DNA of 8,914 bases from Gemmatimonadota bacterium (GTDB taxonomy: Bacteria > Gemmatimonadota > Gemmatimonadetes > Gemmatimonadales > GWC2-71-9): contig JAEHDT010000124.1 in assembly GCA_016880225.1 (NCBI GenBank), positions 1 through 8,914 on the forward strand, given 5' to 3'. A program made the translations under genes and the position numbers. A model generated the notes under the pieces. That model was not told the origin of the DNA. It ran no database searches and was given only the letters and a program-made list of their open reading frames with translations. Of the stretch, positions 1 to 7,443 are shown one piece after another (position 1 is the first letter of the stretch; each line of letters starts with the position of its first letter).

Positions 1-743
1 AGGGACTCGACGTGCGAGGATCGCGATCCGCTGCGTCTGCCCACCGTTCCCGAATCGCTCCAGGGCTTCGTCATCGGCATTCCCAAGGAATACTTTCCGG
101 CAGACCTGGACCCCGCGGTGCGGCGCGCCTGCGACCGCGCGATCCGACTGTTCAAGGAGCAGGGCGCGGCGGTGCGCGACGTCTCGCTGCCGCACACGCC
201 GTATGCGGTCGCCACCTACTACATCATCGCGCCGGCCGAGGCGTCGTCCAACCTGGCCCGCTACGACGGCGCCCGCTACGGTCCGCGCTTCGACGGGTCG
301 GCGGACGTGCGCGCGCTGTACCGCACCACCCGGGGCGAAGGGTTCGGCCCCGAGGTGCGGCGGCGCGTACTCGTGGGGACGTACGTGCTGTCCTCGGGCT
401 ATTACGACGCGTACTACCGGAAGGCGCAGCAGATGCGCGCCCTGATCGCCCAGGACTTTCGCAACGCCTTCGATCGCGGCGTGGATCTGCTCTTCACCCC
501 GACCACGCCGAGCCCCGCCTTCAGGGCGGGCGAGAAGCTCAACGACCCGGTCGCGATGTACTTGTCCGACATCTTCACGGTCACCGCGAACCTCGCGGGC
601 CTGCCCGCGATCTCGCTGCCGATCGGCCGCATCAAGGGCCTGCCGATCGGCGGGCAGTTCATCGGCCAGGCGTTTCTCGAGGACGAGATGCTCGAGGCGG
701 CGTACGCGCTCGAGCGGGTGGTCCCGGCCACCGAGGAAGCGTG

Positions 744-744
<1 letters not shown>
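1..744 (+). CDS. gatA: Glutamyl/aspartyl-tRNA amidotransferase subunit A, C-terminal half (5' partial)
   Basis: GatA is the amidase subunit of GatCAB. It releases ammonia from glutamine and passes it to GatB, which amidates Glu-tRNA(Gln) or Asp-tRNA(Asn) in the cytoplasm. The frame is open from base 1 and gives 247 residues before TGA at 742-744. Family hallmarks seen in order are RDST at the left edge, IPKEYF, YYIIAPAEASSNLARYDG, SSGYYDAYY, LFTPTTPSPAF, MYLSDIFTVTANLAGLPAIS and GGQFIGQ. GatA is usually about 480 residues, so roughly half is missing upstream, including the Lys-Ser-Ser catalytic triad region. This is truncation by the window edge; no internal damage is visible. The stop overlaps the gatB start as TGATG, consistent with one operon and translational coupling. 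An internal GTG at 118 is not the real start, because homology continues upstream of it to base 1. Confidence 0.96.
733..739 (+). promoter_or_regulatory. gatB ribosome binding site
   Basis: GAGGAAG lies 4 bases before the gatB ATG, inside the last codons of gatA. It decides the gatB start at 744 against the long upstream extension of that frame. Confidence 0.7.
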
Positions 745-2170
<1,426 letters not shown>

Positions 2171-2174
<4 letters not shown>

Positions 2175-3106
2175 CCGCTCCGCTCCCGGTCCCGCCACGG
2201 CCGCTGCGCCTGAGACTGGCGCCAATACGCGAGGGGCGGCGCCGGCAGCCCGAAGTGCTCCTCGGCCGCCTCGAGCATGCGCCCCGGATCCTCCCGGCCG
2301 CCTTCCTGGAGCGCTTCCCGCCGCATCCGCTTGGCCAGCCGCAGCGCCTGATGGCCCGCCGGGTCGAGCCGCCGCGCCGCGGCGTCTTGCTCGCCCAACA
2401 TCTCCATCAGGTACTCGAACGCCACCGCCATGTGACGCTCCACGTCCTCGTCGGGCAGGTCCCAGCGCGTGTTCTCGAGGATCATCTGGAACGCCCAGCG
2501 CCAGCTCTCGCTCTCCGTGAGATGCACCATCCCCCGGAACAGCCGCCGGCTGGTCCGCACGCTGAACAGCGTGGGAGAAATGATGGAATCGAGATGCGTG
2601 TCGCTCGGCGTGTGGTCCTGCAGGATCAGCTCCTTGGCAGTGCTCGCGTACGCCGGTCCGAGATGGGTCTCGAACCGGCTCTCCCAGTAGCTGTGCCCCA
2701 GCGCTGCGGTGCCGGACGTGAGCAGGAGCTGGCGCGGCACGAAGAAGTTGTGCGCGACGGAGTCGGCCGCGAGGTGCGAGAGGTACCCCAGCCCGAACGC
2801 GCGCAGCGGATCGGTGTGGGCGAGGTCGAAGATCTCCTGGCCCACGTGCCAGGCGTGGCAGTGACGCCCCACGGGAGCGTACTTCTTGGCAATGGAGGTG
2901 TCGGCGGCGATGTTGCCGTACAGGAAGTCGTACGGGAAGGCGCGCAGCAGGTCGGCGACGAGGGTCGGGAGCTGGTGCAGGTTGGCGAGCACCGACTCGC
3001 CGAGGTATACGTGGGTGCCCGGCGTCCAAGCGTGCGCGACGGCGGGGAACAGCGCGACCCCGGCGAGACCCGCCGCGGCCGCCGCGAGCAACCGTTTCCC
3101 CTTCAG
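2171..3106 (-). CDS. Secreted zinc-dependent phospholipase C-like protein, probable CTG start
   Basis: Read from CTG at 3106 the product is 311 residues and resembles the Zn_dep_PLPC family (PF00882), enzymes or relatives that hydrolyse phospholipid head groups. A signal peptide is clear: KGKR, a hydrophobic Ala/Leu/Val stretch (6-24), then AHA cleaved before W27. Candidate zinc ligands follow in the phospholipase C order: W27, H32, D69, H84/H87, H111-x3-D115, H119, and H138-x3-E142. The C-terminal third (about 190-311) is charged and not diagnostic. Start choice: CTG overlaps the DUF948 stop as CTGA, has GGGGGAAG five bases upstream, and keeps the basic n-region. TTG at 3091 also has a good AAGGGG but loses the KGKR segment. 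GTG at 3142 has no visible ribosome site. It is the last gene of a three-gene operon. Stop TAG at 2173-2171 overlaps the gatB stop. Family confidence is high; substrate and enzymatic activity are unproven. Confidence 0.85.
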
Positions 3107-3516
3107 CGCTTCTTCCCCCGCTTGAGCGTCCGGCGGCCCCACTCGAGCAGGGAGATGCCGCGCCGCACGGTCCGCACGGTCGCCGCCACGTCGAGCACCG
3201 TGGTCTCCACCTCTTCCTGGACCACCTCGAACAGGGCATCGAGATCGGCGAGGCGTGCCTGCGCGGCATCCGCCGCCGCGACGATGCGCCCGCGCAGCTC
3301 GCGCGACGTCCCCACCAGGCTCTCCGCTTCCGTGCGGATCGAGCCCACGAGCTGGCGCACGTCGCCCACGGCCGGTCCCGCCAGGTCGTTCAGTACCCGC
3401 AGGAACGTCCGCACGCCGAGCGCGGCGATAACCGCCGCCAGGGCGATCACGATGGCTGACAGCGCCAGAATCGCGAGTGAAACCCCCGTCACCACCGCCA
3501 CCCAGGTTGGAATCAT
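3103..3516 (-). CDS. DUF948 single-span membrane protein
   Basis: The 137-residue product has an N-terminal hydrophobic segment (about residues 5-34, rich in Ala/Val/Ile/Leu) that should span the inner membrane once. An amphipathic helical region with regular Leu/Val and Glu/Arg spacing (about 40-115) suggests a coiled coil, and the tail is basic, ending RGKKR. This is the architecture and length of DUF948 proteins (PF06103), whose function is not established. ATG at 3516 has GGAGGGG five bases upstream (3528-3522) and overlaps the upstream gene's stop as ATGA, so the start is secure. Its own TGA overlaps the proposed CTG start of the phospholipase-like gene. Position between an integral membrane protein and a secreted protein suggests an envelope role, but this is inference from context only. 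Confidence 0.85.
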   Translation of the reverse strand: MIPTWVAVVTGVSLAILALSAIVIALAAVIAALGVRTFLRVLNDLAGPAVGDVRQLVGSIRTEAESLVGTSRELRGRIVAAADAAQARLADLDALFEVVQEEVETTVLDVAATVRTVRRGISLLEWGRRTLKRGKKR

Positions 3517-4772
3517 CGCGGCCCCTCCACGGGCGCGTTCGCACTAAGCTCGGGCACCGCCGCCGCCGGTGTCAACGGTGCGAGCTTCATCAAAGGCGGC
3601 GCGACGAGCTGCGCCGCCGCCACCCCCAGCACGATCGTCGTGAGCATGGCGCCGCCGGTGCCGGAGCCCGCGCCGCCCGCGAGGACGAGAAAGTTCGCTC
3701 CCAGCGCGATGGCGGTGAGGCCCTGCGCGATGCCGCCGAGCCCGGCTCCTTGGGGGGAAGAGGGCAGCCGCAGCGCCAGGCGGCCGATGTGCGCGGCGGC
3801 CCATGCGGCGGCCACGCGCAGCGCCAGGAAGGCCAGGACGGCGCCGAGGATCCACACGGTGGGCAGCGTCAGCACGGCGCCCGCAACGAGCAGCAGGACG
3901 GCATCGAGCGGACGTCCCCACCCGGCGAGAATGCGGCGAACGGCGTGCGGCCGGGGCGAGCGGTTGACGATGAGCGCCGCCGCCAGCATGCAAACCACGA
4001 AGGGCGAGAGGCGGGCCGCCCAGCCGATGCCAGCGCCGAACAGCATTGTCGCGAAGAGCGCAAAGCCCGTGTCGGCGGACGCCGACTCACGGCTAAGCGA
4101 CAGGAACACGAGGGCGACGAGGACGCCGCTGCCGAGGGTCAGGACGACCCACGAGACCACGTCGAGCGCGGCACGGCCCGCCGGCGCGGGGACGCCGTGC
4201 AAGGCGAGCGGTATGGCGACGGCGAGGGCGCCGCAAGCGGTTTCGAGGGTCGCGGCGCGCACCAGGCGGCGCGTCACCCGGCGGTGGACGCCAGCCGCGC
4301 GCGCGACCAGCGCCACCGCTCCGGGCCCCGAGATTGCCGCCACGGCCCCGAGCGTCAAGATCGCGGGCAGTCGCGGGGTCCAGGCCCGGGCGAGGGCGGG
4401 GACGGCGCGGGTGAGGAGCCACGCCGAGAGCGCCACTGCCACGAGCGTCACCCCGGCTGCGAGCCCCGCCAGGACCCAGTCGGAGCGCGCGATGCGCCGC
4501 ACGACGCGCCACTCGGCTCGGGCGCCGAGCGCGGCGCCGATCCAGCCGATGGCGAGTGCCGTGACCGGTGCCAGCGCATCGAGGGCGGGCCGGCGCAGCA
4601 GATCGATCCCGGGTCCCAGGACGAGACCCGCGACGACGAGCGGAGCGCCGCCGGCGAGCAGCACCTCGAAGCTCGTCGAGTGGGGCAACGAGAGGGGGAA
4701 ACGCGGCAGTCGGGTCGCGAGCAGACCGACCGTGAGGAGTCCCGCGAGGGCGAGCAGCGGACTCAGATGCAC
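3513..4772 (-). CDS. CPA-type cation/proton antiporter-like membrane protein, atypical motifs
   Basis: The product is almost wholly hydrophobic, with about 11-13 predicted membrane segments, and resembles the Na+/H+ exchanger superfamily (PF00999; CPA). Supporting motifs, numbered from the longer TTG form, are GLVLGPGID (61-69) near the second span and the repeat-like ISGPGAVALVARAAGVH (159-175). Canonical members carry acidic residues in the two unwound central helices (TD and ND/DD, or QD). Here the aligned positions read ISGP and ETACGA, so the ion-binding acids appear absent. The chosen start is GTG at 4772, giving 419 residues and placing the first span right after MHLSP. The alternative TTG at 4808 adds MRRGQACANVRR, lies inside a GC-rich hairpin, and also lacks a good ribosome site. 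This is the first gene of the operon, divergent from murA, and its stop overlaps the DUF948 ATG. Transport function is uncertain. Confidence 0.75.
   Translation of the reverse strand: MHLSPLLALAGLLTVGLLATRLPRFPLSLPHSTSFEVLLAGGAPLVVAGLVLGPGIDLLRRPALDALAPVTALAIGWIGAALGARAEWRVVRRIARSDWVLAGLAAGVTLVAVALSAWLLTRAVPALARAWTPRLPAILTLGAVAAISGPGAVALVARAAGVHRRVTRRLVRAATLETACGALAVAIPLALHGVPAPAGRAALDVVSWVVLTLGSGVLVALVFLSLSRESASADTGFALFATMLFGAGIGWAARLSPFVVCMLAAALIVNRSPRPHAVRRILAGWGRPLDAVLLLVAGAVLTLPTVWILGAVLAFLALRVAAAWAAAHIGRLALRLPSSPQGAGLGGIAQGLTAIALGANFLVLAGGAGSGTGGAMLTTIVLGVAAAQLVAPPLMKLAPLTPAAAVPELSANAPVEGPR
3522..3528 (-). promoter_or_regulatory. DUF948 gene ribosome binding site
   Basis: On the minus strand GGAGGGG lies five bases before the ATG at 3516, within the 3' end of the antiporter-like gene. 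It is the strongest Shine-Dalgarno sequence in the minus-strand operon. Confidence 0.7.
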
Positions 4773-4793
4773 GCGGCGAACGTTCGCGCAGGC

Positions 4794-4823
4794 TTGACCG
4801 CGGCGCAAGCCGCGGCATAGCTT
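4794..4823 (+). promoter_or_regulatory. Weak candidate murA promoter
   Basis: TTGACC (4794-4799) and TAGCTT (4818-4823) sit 18 bases apart, in the same style as the better rimP promoter (TTGACA, TAGATT). Transcription would begin near 4830, only about three bases before the murA ATG, so the message would be nearly leaderless. This fits the lack of a Shine-Dalgarno sequence before murA. The -10 match is poor and the call is tentative. Confidence 0.3.
4798..4815. repeat. Perfect GC-rich inverted repeat with GCAA loop between divergent genes
   Basis: CCGCGGC (4798-4804) and GCCGCGG (4809-4815) form a perfect 7-base-pair stem closed by GCAA, a GNRA-type tetraloop on the plus strand. It lies in the short divergent space between the antiporter-like gene and murA, and within the spacer of the weak candidate murA promoter. 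No T-tract follows on either strand, so it is not an intrinsic terminator. It could be an operator or a chance product of GC richness. Confidence 0.55.
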
Positions 4824-4832
4824 GCCTCACCC

Positions 4833-6122
4833 ATGCCTCCGTCCTTCGCGGTCACGGGCGGCCGCCCGTTGAAAGGCACGATCCGTCCCGCCGGCAACAA
4901 GAACGCAGCACTCCCCATCCTCGCGGCCACGCTGCTCGCCGAAGGGCCCTGCCGAATCGACAACGTTCCCCACATCCGCGACGTCGAAACCATGCTCGCG
5001 CTGCTGGCGCATCTCGGGGCGGCTGTCGAATGGGCCGGCCCGAACAGCGTCGTCGTGGACACCCGGCGCGCCGAGCCGCGGGAGCTCGATCCCGCGTTGT
5101 GCGCGCGCATCCGGGCCTCGATCCTGCTCGCCGGCCCGATGCTCGCCCGCTTCGGCCGGGTGAGCCTGCCGCCGCCGGGCGGCGACGTGATCGGGCGGCG
5201 CCGCGTGGATACCCCTTTCCTGGCGCTGGAGCAGCTGGGGGCGGAGGTCACCGTCGGGGCGACCTATCAGCTCGAGGCGAAGGGGCTCGTGGGGAACGAC
5301 ATCTTCCTCGACGAGCCGAGCGTGACCGCCACCGAGAACGCCCTCATGGCCGCCGCCCTCGCCCGCGGCACCACCACGCTGCGCAACGCCGCCTGCGAGC
5401 CGCACGTCCAGGACCTGGCGCGCTTCCTCGCGGACCTGGGAGCCGGCGTCCGCGGCATCGGCACCAACACCCTCACCGTGGAGGGCGGCGGCCCGCTCCG
5501 CGCTGCGGGCTGCACCGTCGGACCGGACCACATCGAGGTCGGTTCGTTCATCGGGCTCGCCGCCGTGACCAACGGCGCGGTCACGATCGACGGCGTGCGG
5601 GCCGAGGATCTCCGGTCGATCCTGCTCGGGTTCGAGCGGTTGGGCGTGCGCCCGCGGCTCGACGGCACCCGCCTGATCGTGGACGCCGGTCAGGAGCGGC
5701 GCATCCGACCCGACTTGGGCGGGCACGTTCCCAAGCTCGAGGACGGGCCCTGGCCCGCGTTCCCCGCCGACCTGATGTCCATCGCGATCGTCGCCGCCTC
5801 CCAATGTGAGGGCTTGCTGCTCGTGTTCGAGAAGTTGTTCGAGTCGCGGCTGTTCTTCGTGGACAAGCTGATCGGGATGGGCGCGCGCATCGTGCTGTGC
5901 GATCCCCACCGGGCGGTCATCGCGGGGCCGTCGGCGCTGCACGGGGGCGTGGTGGAGAGCCCCGACATCCGCGCCGGGATGGCGATGCTGCTCGCCGCGC
6001 TCGCGGCCCAGGGCGACTCGGTGATTCACAACGTCGGGCAGATCGAGCGGGGCTACGAGCAGATCGACGAGCGGCTGCGGGCGCTGGGCGCGCAGATCGA
6101 GCGGCGGGACGATGGACGCTGA
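4833..6122 (+). CDS. murA: UDP-N-acetylglucosamine 1-carboxyvinyltransferase, Cys-to-Asp active-site form
   Basis: MurA transfers enolpyruvate from phosphoenolpyruvate to UDP-GlcNAc, the first committed step of peptidoglycan synthesis, in the cytoplasm. The 429-residue product has normal length and two EPSP-synthase-type lobes. Visible functional residues are K23-N24 in GNKNAALPIL, the CARIRAS segment (90-96), the mobile-loop PGGDVIGRRRVD block (115-126) with R123, D313 in PAFPADLM, and R380 in SPDIRAG. The C-terminus, GYEQIDERLRALGA, is typical. The residue matching E. coli Cys115 is D118 (GAC at 5184-5186). The same substitution in Mycobacterium tuberculosis, Chlamydia and Borrelia MurA gives an active, fosfomycin-insensitive enzyme. 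ATG at 4833 is supported by immediate family homology (FAVTGGRPLKG), although no Shine-Dalgarno sequence precedes it. The 3' end overlaps pgeF by 11 bases, implying co-expression. Confidence 0.96.
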   Translation: MPPSFAVTGGRPLKGTIRPAGNKNAALPILAATLLAEGPCRIDNVPHIRDVETMLALLAHLGAAVEWAGPNSVVVDTRRAEPRELDPALCARIRASILLAGPMLARFGRVSLPPPGGDVIGRRRVDTPFLALEQLGAEVTVGATYQLEAKGLVGNDIFLDEPSVTATENALMAAALARGTTTLRNAACEPHVQDLARFLADLGAGVRGIGTNTLTVEGGGPLRAAGCTVGPDHIEVGSFIGLAAVTNGAVTIDGVRAEDLRSILLGFERLGVRPRLDGTRLIVDAGQERRIRPDLGGHVPKLEDGPWPAFPADLMSIAIVAASQCEGLLLVFEKLFESRLFFVDKLIGMGARIVLCDPHRAVIAGPSALHGGVVESPDIRAGMAMLLAALAAQGDSVIHNVGQIERGYEQIDERLRALGAQIERRDDGR

Positions 6123-6888
6123 AGCCGTCGCCCGCGCCGCGGTCCTGCGGGAAGCCCCCGCGGGGGACTCCGCTGTCCCCCGCATGGAGCTCGCGGAGTG
6201 GGCCGAGCGCTACGACGTCGTCGCGGGCATCACTACCCGCGGGCGCGGCTTCTCCCTCGGCCTGTGGAGCGAGGAAAACGTCGGCCAGGTGATGTCGCGC
6301 TGGCGCGCCGTGGGCGCGGCGGTCCGCGCGCGGTTCCCGGGCCTGGTCCTCGCGCACCAGGTACACAGCATGGTGGTGCAGTGGCACGCCCAGGCGACCG
6401 CGGGCTGGCTCATCCTCGACGGGATAGACGGTCACGCGACCGGCGCGCCCGGCTTACTGCTCACGGTCACCGTCGCCGACTGCGTCCCGGTCTATCTGAC
6501 GGTGCCCGAGAAGCGCGTCGTCGCGCTGCTGCACGCCGGGTGGCGGGGCACGGTGGGGCGGATCCTGGAGCGGGGTGTGGAGGTACTGAAGCGGGAGGCG
6601 TCTGTTCGAGCGTCGGACATCGTAATGCATTGTGGAGTAGGGATTTGCGGCCAGTGCTATGAAGTAGGTTCTGAAGTGCTGTCCCAGTTCAGCGGGCGCG
6701 CCGAGCCCGGGCCGGGGCGGCTCGATCTGCGAGCCGTGTTGACGCAGCAGGCACAGGCGCTCGGGCTCGGCCAGATCACGCAGTCGCCGTGGTGCAGCGC
6801 GCACGACCGCGCTCAGTTCTTCTCGCACCGTGCCTCGGGGGGACGGGATGGGCGCATGATCGCGTACGCCGGCATGCCGCTCGCTTGA
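6112..6888 (+). CDS. pgeF: Peptidoglycan editing factor / YfiH-type laccase-domain protein
   Basis: The 258-residue product belongs to the YfiH/YlmD family (DUF152, once called polyphenol oxidase). E. coli YfiH (PgeF) removes L-Ser wrongly added in place of L-Ala to UDP-MurNAc, and other members show purine nucleoside deaminase or phosphorylase activity. The three family zinc ligands are present: H85 in HQVHS, C124 in VADCVPVY and H141 in HAGWRGT. The family GPAIGPCCYEVG block appears here as GVGICGQCYEVG. ATG at 6112 lies inside the last codons of murA (11-base overlap). ATG at 6184 is an alternative that would start nearer the conserved ITTRG segment, but it directly follows a strong hairpin and has no Shine-Dalgarno sequence. 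The overlap with murA supports the cell-wall editing role. Bases about 6585-6680 use noticeably more A/T-ending codons than the surroundings. The stop codon is embedded in the next gene's -35 element. Confidence 0.93.
   Translation: MDAEAVARAAVLREAPAGDSAVPRMELAEWAERYDVVAGITTRGRGFSLGLWSEENVGQVMSRWRAVGAAVRARFPGLVLAHQVHSMVVQWHAQATAGWLILDGIDGHATGAPGLLLTVTVADCVPVYLTVPEKRVVALLHAGWRGTVGRILERGVEVLKREASVRASDIVMHCGVGICGQCYEVGSEVLSQFSGRAEPGPGRLDLRAVLTQQAQALGLGQITQSPWCSAHDRAQFFSHRASGGRDGRMIAYAGMPLA
6155..6183 (+). repeat. Strong inverted repeats near the 5' end of pgeF
   Basis: GCGGGGGA (6160-6167) pairs perfectly with TCCCCCGC (6176-6183) around an 8-base loop, ending one base before the in-frame ATG at 6184. 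The G-run can also pair with CCCCC at 6155-6159, since bases 6155-6166 form a perfect 12-base palindrome. The G-run therefore has two competing C-run partners. Function is unknown. It lies in the poorly conserved N-terminal extension of the protein. Confidence 0.6.
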
Positions 6889-6912
6889 CACGCGCGGGCC
6901 GCCGGGTAGATT
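6885..6912 (+). promoter_or_regulatory. Sigma70-type promoter of rimP-nusA
   Basis: TTGACA (6885-6890) is a perfect -35 box, and TAGATT (6907-6912) is a 4/6 match to the -10 consensus, with a 16-base spacer. The -35 overlaps the pgeF stop codon (TGA at 6886-6888). Transcription is expected to begin near 6919-6920 and give a leader of about 35 bases before rimP. This is the best promoter in the window. Confidence 0.7.
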
Positions 6913-6924
6913 CCGGCCGGTGAA

Positions 6925-6954
6925 GCGGGCGAAGTTCGGCCCGCGCTTTTTTTT
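6925..6954 (+). terminator. Attenuator-like hairpin plus T8 directly before rimP
   Basis: GCGGGC (6925-6930) pairs with GCCCGC (6939-6944) around an 8-base loop. After GC comes an unbroken run of eight T (6947-6954), the form of an intrinsic terminator. The rimP ATG begins at the next base. Because it lies downstream of the 6885-6912 promoter, it can act on the rimP-nusA transcript itself as an attenuator, as well as ending read-through from murA-pgeF. It replaces any Shine-Dalgarno sequence for rimP. Confidence 0.7.
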
Positions 6955-7419
6955 ATGCTCTCCGACAGCCTCGTCGAGTCGTTTCGGGCCCGCCTGGCGC
7001 CGTTGGGCCTGGATCTGGCCGACCTCAAGATCGGCGGCACGCAGGCTCGGCCGCTCGTTCAAGTGCGCATCGAGTGGCCCTCCCCGCCGGGCGAAGCCGC
7101 GCGAAACGTGAGCGTGGCGGACTGCGCTACGGCGAGCCGGGCTCTCGAGGCGTGGCTCGACGCCGACGCACCCCTGGGCCGCCGCTACATCCTCGAGGTT
7201 TCGAGTCCCGGCCTGGAGCGGCCGCTGCGCTGGCATCGGCACTGGGTGCGCTTCGTGGGCCGGGACGTGCAGGCGACGGTAGCGGGGCTCGGGCGGGTGC
7301 GGGCGCGCATTGTGGCGGTGCCCGACGAGGCCACCGTGGTCCTCCAGCGCGAGGGGGCGGAGCCGCAGCCGGTGCCGCTCGCACGGATTCGCGACGCCCG
7401 GCTGGCGGTGGACTGGTGA
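6955..7419 (+). CDS. rimP: Ribosome maturation factor RimP
   Basis: RimP (formerly YhbC/YlxS, DUF150) assists late maturation of the 30S ribosomal subunit. The 154-residue product has the usual length and two-domain arrangement. The N-terminal alpha/beta domain (about 1-90) contains LGLDLADLKIGG and the conserved VSVADCATASRALEAWLD helix, then YILEVSSPGLERPL (about 80-93), the family signature. The C-terminal SH3-like barrel (about 95-154) contains the FVGRDVQATV segment. ATG at 6955 is the only plausible start, because homology begins immediately. No Shine-Dalgarno sequence is visible since the start follows a T8 tract. nusA begins 24 bases after the stop, the widespread rimP-nusA order. Confidence 0.96.
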   Translation: MLSDSLVESFRARLAPLGLDLADLKIGGTQARPLVQVRIEWPSPPGEAARNVSVADCATASRALEAWLDADAPLGRRYILEVSSPGLERPLRWHRHWVRFVGRDVQATVAGLGRVRARIVAVPDEATVVLQREGAEPQPVPLARIRDARLAVDW

Positions 7420-7443
7420 GACACAACTGAAGACGGATGACCG

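Noticed and set aside
12..743. Open upstream extension of the gatB frame, giving a 720-residue protein.
   Set aside because: It overlaps clear GatA coding sequence in another frame, is Arg/Pro/Gly-rich with no homology, and gatB has a good start and ribosome site at 744.
3107..3544. N-terminal extension of the phospholipase-like frame to base 3544.
   Set aside because: It would cover the whole DUF948 gene in another frame and bury the signal peptide in the middle of the protein.
2255..3547. Plus-strand 430-codon open frame opposite the phospholipase-like and DUF948 genes.
   Set aside because: Arg/Pro/His-rich composition without domains; it is the GC-driven complement of well-supported genes.
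3477..4820. Plus-strand 447- and 385-codon open frames opposite the antiporter-like gene.
   Set aside because: Low-complexity Arg/Gly/Ala sequence; the minus strand encodes a coherent membrane protein with proper overlaps to its neighbours.
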